Source of the DNA: a bacterium D16-56
Lineage (GTDB): Bacteria > Bacillota > Clostridia > Lachnospirales > Lachnospiraceae
Direction of reading: 5' to 3'
Length of the DNA: 64,000 nt
NCBI GenBank assembly: GCA_003611875.1
Contig: RAYY01000009.1
Coordinates: 1 to 64,000, forward strand
Below are positions 17,810 to 27,234 of the stretch, piece after piece. Below the pieces are notes generated by a model. The model worked only from the letters and a program-made list of their open reading frames with translations, searched no databases and was not told the DNA's origin. The translations under genes and the position numbers were made by a program. Numbering within the stretch: position 1 is the first letter of the stretch; every line of letters starts with the position of its first letter.

Positions 17810-19087
17810 TTAGCAATCTGTCATAATCTGAATGATCTCCTTATCCGTCCCTTTCATACCTTCCTTGCTCAGCCGCCCGATGTTCCGGATCGTATTCTCC
17901 ACTCCTTTGGAAATAATTCCGTCCCCGCCTTTAAACTGCTGCCCATTGATATACATCTGATATCCCAAAATTCCTGCATCCACAGCAGCCGCAATCTTTC
18001 CGGCACAGGAAGGCTTTGCCCCGTCACAAATGATTCCTGACACAATGGCAAGTGCATTTACCAAGGTATGGGCAATGGTCTTATAATCCCCTCCCAGCAG
18101 ATAAGCAATCCCGCATCCTGCTCCGCATCCTGCGCTGACTGCGCCGCAGTAAGCAGACAGCCGTCCGATCCCCGTCTTCTGATGAATGGTCATAAGATTG
18201 GAAAGAACCAGCGCCCGATACATCTCCTCCTCAGAAGATCCCAGCTCCTTGGCATACTCAATAACCGGAAGGGAGGCTGTCATGCCCTGATTGCCGCTTC
18301 CGGAATTAATGATCACCGGCATCTCACAGCCGCTCATACGGGCATCCGATCCGGCCGCTGCCGCTGCCCTTGCCCGAACCCGGATATCATCGCCATAAGC
18401 CTTTAACAGCACACTTCCGATATTAGCGCCCCAATCATGCTCCAGCCCCTCTTTTGAAATTGCACTGTTATACTGAATCTGACGCCCGATCAGCTCCTTC
18501 ACGTCCTCTAGGTCAACGGTCCTGGCAAATTCATAAATATCCCTTACGTTCAAAAGGCTCCGGTCCGCCATCTGAGCTTCCTCTGCTGCCATGATTCCCA
18601 CCTCATACAGCTTTTCCCCATCCTTTTCAATCAGTACAATATTGGTATGATAGTTAGCGATCCGCACTTTGGCATAGGAAGAACCACTGTACACCGTGAC
18701 AATCATATCCAGAATCTCATCGGTCTCCAACGGCTTCACCTGAATCCGGGCTTTTTCCATATATTCCTTAATCTGGGCCTTTTGCTCCTCTGTCACTTCG
18801 GCAATCACCTCCAGAATCCGCCCTGCGTCTCCCGCCGCCACGCCGGCAGCGGCAGCAGCCTCAATACCCTTTAAGCCTCCTGTATTGGGCACGATCACAC
18901 TCTTTACATTTTTAACAATGTTTCCACTGGCCTCCACCATACAGCGCTCCGGCAGCACTCCCAGAACTTCCCTTGCCTTTGCTGCACAATACGCCAGTGC
19001 AATGGGCTCTGTACAGCCCATGGCAGGAACCAGCTCTTCTTTCAGAATCTGCACATATGTTTGATACTGAACACTTGTACGCTCCAT
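17810..19087 (-). CDS. cyuA: L-cysteine desulfidase
   Basis: Iron-sulfur enzyme of the UPF0597/CyuA (YhaM/CdsB) family that splits L-cysteine into pyruvate, ammonia and hydrogen sulfide without PLP. The Cys residues expected to hold the [4Fe-4S] cluster are visible in MGCTEP near the N-terminus, in AGCGAGCG and in ICDGAKPSC. The family's serine/ammonia-lyase-like core is complete. The ATG at 19087 has AGGAGG 6 nt upstream; an ATG at 19105 is less likely. It is the first gene of a five-gene run with a consensus promoter 60 nt upstream. A YheO-like regulator is encoded just upstream. Confidence 0.92.
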   Translation of the reverse strand: MERTSVQYQTYVQILKEELVPAMGCTEPIALAYCAAKAREVLGVLPERCMVEASGNIVKNVKSVIVPNTGGLKGIEAAAAAGVAAGDAGRILEVIAEVTEEQKAQIKEYMEKARIQVKPLETDEILDMIVTVYSGSSYAKVRIANYHTNIVLIEKDGEKLYEVGIMAAEEAQMADRSLLNVRDIYEFARTVDLEDVKELIGRQIQYNSAISKEGLEHDWGANIGSVLLKAYGDDIRVRARAAAAAGSDARMSGCEMPVIINSGSGNQGMTASLPVIEYAKELGSSEEEMYRALVLSNLMTIHQKTGIGRLSAYCGAVSAGCGAGCGIAYLLGGDYKTIAHTLVNALAIVSGIICDGAKPSCAGKIAAAVDAGILGYQMYINGQQFKGGDGIISKGVENTIRNIGRLSKEGMKGTDKEIIQIMTDC

Positions 19088-19149
19088 ACCTGTCCTCCTA
19101 TGCAATTCATTTTTTATTTATGGGAAATTTATTGAATCTTTATAAATTA

Positions 19150-19178
19150 ACTATATTACTTTACAGCAGTTTTGTCAA
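19150..19178 (-). promoter_or_regulatory. Sigma-A promoter of the cyuA operon
   Basis: Minus-strand -35 TTGACA (19173-19178), 17-bp spacer, -10 TATAGT (19150-19155). A run of A/T with poly-A tracts directly upstream (19179-19215) resembles an UP element. Near-consensus quality suggests strong basal activity or control by the adjacent YheO-like protein. Confidence 0.75.
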
Positions 19179-19368
19179 TCATTATAATAATTTTTTTTCA
19201 TAATAATAAATATCTTGGGCATTAAGCACGAAAAATAGAAAAAGCCATTTACCGATACACATTTTAAAGCATACCAATAAATGACTTAAAATTTCTTCAT
19301 TCCGTTTTGCCGCCTTAGGAACTGTTCAAAAATAACTTTTAAATAGTTCCTTCCTTTATCAGGCATCC

Positions 19369-20034
19369 TTATACCTTCTTCTGTATCTTGGCCAGATATC
19401 GATACACACTGGCCTCGGAGCAATACAGATAATCCGCCACCTGGCTCACTGCTCCCTTAATCTGGAACAGCCCTGCCTGGTTTAGTCCCTCTACGATCCG
19501 GATCCGGTCCTCCTGAGTCAGCCGCTCCCGCACCAGCTCCTCGCTGGAACCCACGGCCTGCACCACGGCCTTGCTCATCATATCCCTGGTCACATCCACG
19601 GAAAAGTTCTCCACCGGCCCTTCGCACACCACCCCTTCCGTATCCGGGCCGTGCATCAGGTTCATCCCGCTTAAAGCACGAATCTCACTCATAAGCTCCT
19701 CATAAGGAGCCATATCAATATTAATGCAGAGCTGCCCCACCAGCTCCCCGTTCTCCCTGATAAAAAAGGTGGAAGAACGCAGATTCTTATTGGGCGCCGC
19801 CTTGCCCACATAATTTACCACATAATCCTTTTCCTTCCACTCCTCATTGGCAAGAACCGACAAGGTAAAATCCGTAATAGGCGCCCCTATTGTTCTGCCG
19901 CTCACATGCCCGTTGGCAATGGCTATGATGTCGTGGTTGGGCTTTCTGCAGTCCCGCAGCACCACCTCTCCATGCTCCCCCAAAATCTGTCCCAAAAAAT
20001 CCACCAGCTTCTTATAATAATCCAGTATATCCAA
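19369..20034 (-). CDS. YheO-like PAS and helix-turn-helix transcriptional regulator
   Basis: 221 residues. The N-terminal YheO-like PAS domain (about 1-115, including GEHGEVVLRD and IGAPITDFTL) is followed by a C-terminal HTH_22 domain (about 160-218, ending in VADYLYCSEASVYRYLAKIQKK). The family includes DauR, a regulator of D-arginine catabolism. The start is TTG with GGGAG 7 nt upstream. It is encoded 280 nt upstream of cyuA on the same strand, so it probably regulates cysteine catabolism. A short inverted repeat, GGAACT/AGTTCC at about 19318-19350, follows its stop and may terminate it. Confidence 0.85.
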   Translation of the reverse strand: MDILDYYKKLVDFLGQILGEHGEVVLRDCRKPNHDIIAIANGHVSGRTIGAPITDFTLSVLANEEWKEKDYVVNYVGKAAPNKNLRSSTFFIRENGELVGQLCINIDMAPYEELMSEIRALSGMNLMHGPDTEGVVCEGPVENFSVDVTRDMMSKAVVQAVGSSEELVRERLTQEDRIRIVEGLNQAGLFQIKGAVSQVADYLYCSEASVYRYLAKIQKKV

Positions 20035-20096
20035 ATTCCTTCTCCCTTTTATGTTTCAAAATACCTTCTGTGTCCCTCATGCAAGCATATAGATCT

Positions 20097-20193
20097 GCCA
20101 AATGAATGGAAACAATCCTGAAACCATGTGAATATGTTGATAAATCATTTGGCTCACAAGTATCATTATATCAGAATTTTCCTGTATACACAA
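20097..20193 (-). promoter_or_regulatory. Promoter and leader of the YheO-like regulator gene
   Basis: Minus-strand -35 TTGTGT (20188-20193), 17-bp spacer, -10 TATAAT (20165-20170). The leader contains complementary arms GCCAAATGA (20145-20153 on the minus strand) and TCATTTGGC (20097-20105) that could fold the 5' untranslated region. No known riboswitch class is recognised. Confidence 0.6.
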
Positions 20194-20222
20194 CCATACT
20201 TTCCCCATTCATCTGCTGCATA

Positions 20223-20783
20223 TTACGCAAACCAAAGCTCCTCCTTGGTAGTAGAGATTGCATCTGCCCCTGCTGCAAATGCTGCCATAATATCCTTCTT
20301 ATCCGAGATCAGCCCTCCTGCAATAATGGGTATATCTGTATATGCTCGAATTTCCTTTAACACCTTAGGGATAACCCCAGGCATCACCTCCACCAGATCC
20401 GGATGAAATGTATCGATCTGCTTTTTCATGGTGTTTACTGCCATAGAGTCAATCATAAATGTCCTCTGCACCCCGTAAAGCCCCAGCTCCAAAGCCCGTT
20501 TTACCAACAGGGGCTTTGTGCTGATAATCCCGTCGGCACTGGTCGTCTGCTTAATAAAATCCACCGCCACCTCCTTGGCATTCAGCCCTGCCGTCAAATC
20601 CACATGGACGATCGCCACCTTTCCATGCTCCTGAATCTGCCGGACGATTCCTCCGATACTGCAGATATTTCCATACAGCACAAACACCACCTGGCACTCT
20701 GACTCAAAGCATCGTTTCAGCCCCTTATCGTCCTTCACTGCCGCAATCACCGGCGAACACTCCAACAATTCAATTGCTTTCAT
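20223..20783 (-). CDS. glpP: Glycerol-3-phosphate responsive antiterminator
   Basis: 186-residue TIM-barrel-like RNA-binding regulator of the GlpP family, which in Bacillus binds glycerol-3-phosphate and prevents termination in the leaders of glycerol genes. Recognisable stretches are LYGNICSIGGIV near residue 37, VHVDLTAGLNAKE near 59, DGIISTKP near 84 and PIIAGGLISDK near 152. The ATG follows GGGGAGGAAGCTTG. It has its own promoter. Two leaders of similar sequence occur within 7 kb, upstream of the glpA-like gene and glpK, which are its likely targets. Confidence 0.93.
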   Translation of the reverse strand: MKAIELLECSPVIAAVKDDKGLKRCFESECQVVFVLYGNICSIGGIVRQIQEHGKVAIVHVDLTAGLNAKEVAVDFIKQTTSADGIISTKPLLVKRALELGLYGVQRTFMIDSMAVNTMKKQIDTFHPDLVEVMPGVIPKVLKEIRAYTDIPIIAGGLISDKKDIMAAFAAGADAISTTKEELWFA

Positions 20784-20829
20784 CTCAAGCTTCCTCCCCT
20801 GAAAATGGTCTTAATAATCCATATTCTCC

Positions 20830-20858
20830 ATTATAAATCCAATGCTGCCAAAATACAA
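20830..20858 (-). promoter_or_regulatory. Promoter of glpP
   Basis: Minus-strand -35 TTGTAT (20853-20858), 17-bp spacer, -10 TATAAT (20830-20835). The -35 region overlaps the tail of the terminator that ends the upstream gene remnant. Confidence 0.72.
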
Positions 20859-20906
20859 GAATCGGCACAGGCAAAACGTGAAAACGTTCTGATCTGGCCG
20901 ATTCTT
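20857..20906 (-). terminator. Terminator after the ABC permease remnant
   Basis: Arms AAGAATCGGC (20897-20906 read on minus) and GCCGATTCTT (20857-20866) with an internal AACGTTTTCACGTT hairpin and a GTATTTT tail. It lies 4 nt past the stop of the permease fragment and belongs to that lost operon. Confidence 0.7.
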
Positions 20907-20909
20907 CCC

Positions 20910-21026
20910 CTACTTCATTGCCGCCTTGGAATAACCGGTCAGCATATACTTCTGGAAAATGAAGAATAGAATGATAACCGGCATCACTGCCTGCACTGTG
21001 CCTGCCATAACCTCATGATTGTTCAT
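20910..21026 (-). pseudogene. 3' remnant of a carbohydrate ABC transporter permease (MalG/UgpE type)
   Basis: A frame ending in TAG at 20910 encodes 38 residues from an ATG at 21026: it contains EVMAGTVQAVMPVIILFFI followed by FQKYMLTGYSKAAMK. This matches the C-terminal end of CUT1-family permeases, where a last membrane helix is followed by FQKY and a short Gly/Lys tail. The rest of a 280-residue permease is absent: upstream lie only hairpins and then the glycerol operon. Its intact terminator suggests that a sugar or glycerol-phosphate ABC operon was removed by deletion. A free-standing micropeptide is less likely. Confidence 0.7.
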
Positions 21027-21108
21027 GAATTCGCCGCCTGATTTCGGCTGCCTGCCAATACGGCATTGCCGAAATTATGTATCTCGATCAACGGCTTTCT
21101 GTAAAACC

Positions 21109-21139
21109 ATACCGCCGGAGAATCATTCTCCGACGGTAT
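21109..21139 (-). terminator. Hairpin downstream of the glycerol dehydrogenase operon
   Basis: Nearly perfect palindrome with arms ATACCGTCGGAGAAT and ATTCTCCGGCGGTAT on the minus strand, 50 nt past the DUF1667 stop. The T-run after it is weak (GGTTTTAC), so termination is plausible but not certain. Confidence 0.5.
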
Positions 21140-21188
21140 ATAAATCCTTTACTGCGGCCTGCAGCCGCCCCTCTCATATGGCACAGTG

Positions 21189-21551
21189 TTACGCCCTGTC
21201 AACATTTTTTGTGGCAATAACCGGAATGCCTGTACCTGCACAGTTATCGATAATTACGTCTCCGATCACTACCGGAGCATCCACAGAGGTATTTTTGATC
21301 TCCTCCATAATCTCAAAGATCTTTCCTTTGGGAATATCCTCCTTGGTTTTTACGGAAACCATCTCCAGCTCTCCGCCCTTTACATGTACACTGGAGGTTA
21401 CGATCCGTGTGGGGCTTAACACCTCCTTGTGAGCATAGTCCTCACCTCTTTTACAGGTATTGCCGCTTACCTCTACCTTTTCCCCGTCTATACGGACTGT
21501 CAGCGGGCAGCCAAGCGGACACCCAATACAGATCAGCTCTCTTGTCTCCAT
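21189..21551 (-). CDS. DUF1667 protein, third component of the glycerol-3-phosphate dehydrogenase-like set
   Basis: 120-residue protein with a Cys-rich N-terminus (CIGCPLGCPLTV, then GNTCKRGEDYA), as in DUF1667. In Clostridia this gene typically follows two FAD proteins of glycerol oxidation, as here. The spacing to the preceding gene is one base. The four Cys may bind an iron-sulfur cluster or a metal. The role is inferred from position: a small electron-transfer or assembly subunit, analogous in place to GlpC. Confidence 0.85.
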   Translation of the reverse strand: METRELICIGCPLGCPLTVRIDGEKVEVSGNTCKRGEDYAHKEVLSPTRIVTSSVHVKGGELEMVSVKTKEDIPKGKIFEIMEEIKNTSVDAPVVIGDVIIDNCAGTGIPVIATKNVDRA

Positions 21552-21552
21552 A

Positions 21553-22818
21553 TTATTCCACCTCCGTACAAATCACGATATTCTTCAGATCCGGATATTC
21601 TCCAAAGCTGTCTTTCTTTAAGATCACCTGCTCCATTTCTCCGGGAGCCAGCACCTTTTTCTTCTTCTTGGAAACCTGTACCCCATCATAATATACGGTA
21701 ATATAACGATCCTTATACACGTCTGCCACCCGGAAGCGCACCGTCACCTTATCTTGCATATGATTCACATCCAAGGTATGCGGAACCGTATAACGCACTC
21801 CGTTCTCTGCCTTCAGCTCTACCACATGACGGTTTTCCTTTTCCCCGCCGGCCTGCACATAGGCAGCCGCATTGGTTCCTGCCAGGGCAGCCTCCTCTGA
21901 CACATAATCCACCAGATCATGTACATGCAGCACGTTTCCGCAGGCAAACACGCCCTCAGAGCTGGTTTCCAACTGGTCATTAACCTCTGGTCCCGAGGTA
22001 ATCCGGCTCATGTGAATACCAATGCTGCGGCTTAACTCATTCTCCGGAATCAGACCCACTGACAGAAGCAGGGTGTCGCAGGTATAATGCTCCTCAGTGC
22101 CGGGAATCGGCTTCCGATCCGGACCTACCTGTGCAATGGTAATCCCCGTAACACGCTCCTTGCCCTCAATATTCACTACGGTATGACTCAGCTTCAGCGG
22201 AATCCCATAATCATCCAGACACTGGACAATATTCCGCTTTAAGCCTCCCGAATAAGGCATAAGCTCTGCCACTACCTTTACCTTCGCGCCTTCTAGGGTC
22301 ATTCTTCTTGCCATGATCAGTCCGATATCGCCAGAGCCTAAGATCACCGCTTCCTTACCTACACAGAAGCCCTCAATGTTCATCAAACGCTGCGCAGTTC
22401 CTGCAGAATAAATGCCTGCCGGACGATAACCGGGAATATTTAAGGCGCCTCTGGGACGCTCCCTGCAGCCCATGGCCAGAATAATGGCCTTTGCCTGAAT
22501 CGTGGTCAGGCCATCCTCCCGGTTAATCACCGTAACCTCCTTCTCTTTGTTGATGTCAATCACCATGGTGTTCAGTTTATAGGGAATCTTTTCTTCTGCT
22601 ACCATATCAATGTAGCGAGCCGCATACTCTGGTCCGGTCAGCTCCTCCTTGAAGGTATGGAGGCCAAAGCCATTATGGATACACTGGTTTAAGATCCCTC
22701 CTAGGCAGCCATCCCGTTCCAGAATCAGAATATCCTCAATGCCTGCCTTTCTCGCTGCCACTGCTGCCGCAAGTCCTGCAGGACCTCCGCCGATAATTAC
22801 GATATCATGCTTTTCCAT
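21553..22818 (-). CDS. FAD/NAD(P)-dependent oxidoreductase of the glycerol-3-phosphate operon
   Basis: 421 residues. FAD motif IVIIGGGPAGLAAAVAARKAG at the N-terminus, a CxxxxxxC-like element in GCLGGILNQC, a second nucleotide-binding motif VILGSGDIGLIMARR near residue 168, and a typical GVFACGNVLHVHD near 290. It resembles the subunit that partners GlpA-like dehydrogenases in anaerobes and may pass electrons to NAD or to a further carrier. It sits 12 nt after the glpA-like gene. Confidence 0.88.
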   Translation of the reverse strand: MEKHDIVIIGGGPAGLAAAVAARKAGIEDILILERDGCLGGILNQCIHNGFGLHTFKEELTGPEYAARYIDMVAEEKIPYKLNTMVIDINKEKEVTVINREDGLTTIQAKAIILAMGCRERPRGALNIPGYRPAGIYSAGTAQRLMNIEGFCVGKEAVILGSGDIGLIMARRMTLEGAKVKVVAELMPYSGGLKRNIVQCLDDYGIPLKLSHTVVNIEGKERVTGITIAQVGPDRKPIPGTEEHYTCDTLLLSVGLIPENELSRSIGIHMSRITSGPEVNDQLETSSEGVFACGNVLHVHDLVDYVSEEAALAGTNAAAYVQAGGEKENRHVVELKAENGVRYTVPHTLDVNHMQDKVTVRFRVADVYKDRYITVYYDGVQVSKKKKKVLAPGEMEQVILKKDSFGEYPDLKNIVICTEVE

Positions 22819-22830
22819 CTCGCTGCCCTC

Positions 22831-24267
22831 CTATTTCTGACCGGTCAACATATGGGAACCGGGTGCGTTTTTACAAATATCCTCCATCTCCATGCCGCGT
22901 TCTCTGGCAAGGATCTCCATGGTCCTGGGGGTACAGAAGCCTGCCTGACACCGTCCCATGCCCTGCCGTACCCGGCGCTTAATTCCGTCTAAGGACACAG
23001 CCCCCAAGGTACGGTTGATGGCATCCATAATCTCACCCTCACTGACCCCCTCACAGCGGCAGATAATGGTTCCGTACTCCGGGCGTTCCTTAATAAGAGC
23101 AGCCCGCTCCTCCTTGGTCATCTTCTCCGGGCGCACAAAGCCTTGACGCTTTTTGTTCCATTCCGTCTTCTTCGCTGCGCCTGCCCTTTTTGCGACCTCC
23201 TCAGCCAGGTATACCCCAATCGCCGGCGCACTGGTAAGCCCCGGAGATTCAATGCCTGCAGCATCGAAAAATCCCGGCGCATCCTCTGCCTCTCCCACAA
23301 TAAAGTCATCCCCGTCCTCATGAGCGCGGAGCCCCGAGAAGGAGGTAATCACCTGACGAAACGGCACGTTCTTCACGCTGACGCTTCCCTTCTCCATAAT
23401 CTCAGCCAGCTCCTCGGCTGTCGTCGCCGTAGCTTCCTTATCCTGAATATTCTTTGCCGTAGGCCCGGTCAGCAGATTGCCATGAATCGTCGGCGTCACC
23501 AGGATCCCCTTACCAAGCTTGCCCGGAAGCTGGAAGATCGTGTGTTTAACATGGTTTCCCGCCTCTTTATCCAGCAGGCAGTAATCCCCTTTACGCGGGG
23601 TAATATGCAGCTTCCTTTCGCTGACCATATTATGGATCTGGTCTGCATACACGCCAGCCGCATTGATCACATAAGCAGTGTGGATCACTCCGTTTTCGGT
23701 CTCCAGATCATACCCCTTCTCGGTCCTTACGACCTTTTTCACTTCCTCGTTAAAGATAAATTCTACCCCGTTGTCACAGGCATTTTCCGCCAGTGCAATG
23801 GTCAGGCCAAAGGGACATACGATTCCTCCGGTAGGCGCATAGAGAGCCGCCACCACTGCATCGCTCACATTTGGCTCCATGGCTCTGGCCTCATCTCCGG
23901 TAATGATCTTTAATTCCGGCACTCCATTCTTGACTCCCTTGTCATACAGCTCCTGAAGGGCCGGTCTATCCTCCTCGGCAAAACAGAGAATCAGCGAACC
24001 ATTCCTCTCAAACTCAAAATCCAGGTCCTTCGAAAGCTCCCCCATCATGCGGTTGCCCTCCACATTGAATCTTGCCTTTACAGAGCCAGGCACTGCATCA
24101 TGTCCGGCATGGACAATGGCACTGTTGGCCTTGGATGTACCGGAGCAGACATCTTCTTCCCGCTCCACCAGTGCTGTGCGCAGCTCATAGCGGGAAAGCT
24201 CTCTTGCTACCGCACATCCGGTCACTCCGCCGCCGATGATCACCGCATCGAAATTCCATTCCTTCAT
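22831..24267 (-). CDS. Glycerol-3-phosphate dehydrogenase-like FAD protein with BFD-type iron-sulfur domain
   Basis: 478 residues. DAO-type FAD domain from VIIGGGVTGCAVARELSRY to about residue 370, then a bacterioferritin-ferredoxin-like [2Fe-2S] domain (IICRCEGVSEGEIMDAI near 400, QGMGRCQAGFC near 440). This is the GlpA architecture of anaerobic glycerol-3-phosphate dehydrogenase, oxidising glycerol-3-phosphate to DHAP. The following two genes supply the other components. Expression is probably controlled by the GlpP-type leader at 24395-24460. Assignment as glpA rather than another DAO-type dehydrogenase rests on the glpK and glpP context. Confidence 0.88.
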   Translation of the reverse strand: MKEWNFDAVIIGGGVTGCAVARELSRYELRTALVEREEDVCSGTSKANSAIVHAGHDAVPGSVKARFNVEGNRMMGELSKDLDFEFERNGSLILCFAEEDRPALQELYDKGVKNGVPELKIITGDEARAMEPNVSDAVVAALYAPTGGIVCPFGLTIALAENACDNGVEFIFNEEVKKVVRTEKGYDLETENGVIHTAYVINAAGVYADQIHNMVSERKLHITPRKGDYCLLDKEAGNHVKHTIFQLPGKLGKGILVTPTIHGNLLTGPTAKNIQDKEATATTAEELAEIMEKGSVSVKNVPFRQVITSFSGLRAHEDGDDFIVGEAEDAPGFFDAAGIESPGLTSAPAIGVYLAEEVAKRAGAAKKTEWNKKRQGFVRPEKMTKEERAALIKERPEYGTIICRCEGVSEGEIMDAINRTLGAVSLDGIKRRVRQGMGRCQAGFCTPRTMEILARERGMEMEDICKNAPGSHMLTGQK

Positions 24268-24394
24268 GTTTCTTCCTCCATATACATGTTTGCGTCTTCT
24301 GCAGCCGTATCCGGCTCTGCCGTCTGCTGCTGCACCTACCAGTCAGTTACTTTCCCATATCAGACGTTTACAGCCCTTGCTTTCATTTTGCTAT

Positions 24395-24460
24395 AAAAAA
24401 AGAGTAAGGGGAAATAGACGGTCTATCCGCTTCCTTCACCTTACTCTGTCGTCTCAAAGG
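24395..24460 (-). promoter_or_regulatory. GlpP-type terminator/antiterminator leader before the glpA-like gene
   Basis: On the minus strand, CCTTTGAGACGACAGAG leads into a stem AGAGTAAGG/CCTTACTCT followed by seven T. The loop holds GCGGATAGACCGT. The same elements in the same order occur before glpK (26989-27050): CCTT(T/A)GAGA(C/T)GACAGAG, then GCGGA(TA/C)GACCGT, then stem and T-run. The stems differ in sequence but are kept base-paired. Two copies upstream of glycerol genes next to glpP mark this as the likely GlpP target. Confidence 0.75.
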
Positions 24461-24475
24461 TTTTTAACTGTTTTC

Positions 24476-24513
24476 ATGCTATCACAGTTCTACAGGAATT
24501 GTCAAGACAATTC
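24476..24513 (-). promoter_or_regulatory. Promoter of the glpA-like operon with overlapping palindrome
   Basis: Minus-strand -35 TTGACA (24500-24505), 18-bp spacer, -10 TAGCAT (24476-24481). A palindrome GAATTGTC-N2-GACAATTC (24496-24513) overlaps the -35 box and could be a repressor operator. The palindrome is not found at the glpK promoter. Confidence 0.6.
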
Positions 24514-24641
24514 TAATCTTTTCTTCGTCAAGTTGTTAACATACACTCTTATACTTCGGGAATATCCTCAATTTATCAGATATTGCCCCTGCCGCAGCCT
24601 AAACTGCTGTTAGTCTATTCTATTTAGTAAATGCTGACAGC

Positions 24642-25343
24642 CTACTCGCTGATCATAATAACCCCCGACTTTTCCGCCAGTTTGGAAAACAGACCTGCCT
24701 TATCAAATCCCGGAGGATAAACCACCTCAAACTCCAGTTTGATTTCTTCCTTTTTATTTTTATTTATTTTAACTGACACCACATCGATCTTAAAGCTTTC
24801 CAGAAAGTTTCGCATATTTTTAACAGCATCGGTCTCCTGTACCAATGTCATATGGATCATGCCCCCGGAAGCCACCTTTGCAAAATAGGCAATCTTATGG
24901 GTAATCTCCTGCATCAAAATCAAAACCAACGCCGAGGCAATCCCAATCACATAAAGCCCGGACCCCATAGCCAGACCCACACTGGCAGTAGCCCACAGCC
25001 CTGCCGCCGTGGTCAGGCCGTTAACCAGATTATTCCTAACAAAAATGATCCCTGCGCCCAAAAATCCTACGCCGCTGACCACCTGCGCTGCCACCCGGGC
25101 CGCATCATAGTCCGGTATATCCTGAAATCCATACTTAGACACCACCATGGCCAGTGCCGCCCCCAATGCCACAATGGCATGGGTCCTGGTTCCTGCTGAT
25201 TTATTCCGATTCTTCCGTTCATTTCCAATCAGCCATCCCAAAACACAAGCCAGACCCACACGAATCATCAGCTCTGCTTCACCTAAAAGAAACATAGGAT
25301 CTGTCAGCCCTCTTATTGCCATACCCAATGAATCAACTAGCAT
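24642..25343 (-). CDS. MgtC/SapB family membrane protein
   Basis: 233 residues with about four to five membrane segments in the first 150 residues and a soluble ACT-like C-terminus. Family motifs: GWLIGNERKNRNKSAGTRTH near residue 37 and SGVGFLGAGIIF near 90. MgtC relatives modulate membrane ATPases or magnesium homeostasis in pathogens; the role in commensal anaerobes is unclear. It lies 30 nt after glpK on the same strand and probably shares its transcript. The start follows AGGAGGAAATACAT. Confidence 0.88.
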   Translation of the reverse strand: MLVDSLGMAIRGLTDPMFLLGEAELMIRVGLACVLGWLIGNERKNRNKSAGTRTHAIVALGAALAMVVSKYGFQDIPDYDAARVAAQVVSGVGFLGAGIIFVRNNLVNGLTTAAGLWATASVGLAMGSGLYVIGIASALVLILMQEITHKIAYFAKVASGGMIHMTLVQETDAVKNMRNFLESFKIDVVSVKINKNKKEEIKLEFEVVYPPGFDKAGLFSKLAEKSGVIMISE

Positions 25344-25373
25344 ATGTATTTCCTCCTGCTGTTTTATGTCCCT

Positions 25374-26939
<1,566 letters not shown>

Positions 26940-26988
26940 CTATTTTTCATCTATCTCGAAAAGCTTGTTAAATATTTCCCAAAGGTAC

Positions 26989-27050
26989 AAAAAAAGCAGG
27001 GATGAACGGTCGTCCGCATTCATCTACCTGCTCTGTCATCTCTAAGGCGG
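26989..27050 (-). promoter_or_regulatory. GlpP-type terminator/antiterminator leader before glpK
   Basis: Minus-strand CCTTAGAGATGACAGAG runs into a stem AGCAGG/CCTGCT ending in seven T, with GCGGACGACCGT in the distal part. The layout and conserved blocks match the leader at 24395-24460, while the stem bases differ. The remainder of the 361-nt gap up to the histidine kinase stop shows nothing else recognisable. Confidence 0.75.
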
Positions 27051-27068
27051 TATTTCAATTATAAAATT

Positions 27069-27098
27069 AGTGTACCATGAAGCCTTTGCCGCTGTCAA
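27069..27098 (-). promoter_or_regulatory. Promoter of glpK
   Basis: Minus-strand -35 TTGACA (27093-27098), 18-bp spacer, -10 TACACT (27069-27074), about 20 bp upstream of the terminator-type leader. Confidence 0.65.
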
Positions 27099-27234
27099 GC
27101 ATAATCTCTCGTTTCCTGCAAAACCTTTTGAAAACTAGAGATCGTGCTGGTTCCTTCCCGTCTTTTAAAATCGCCTCCCTTGTACTCTTTCTCACATAAA
27201 AATCCCCTGCAATTTTCCTCTTGTCATCCTGAAC

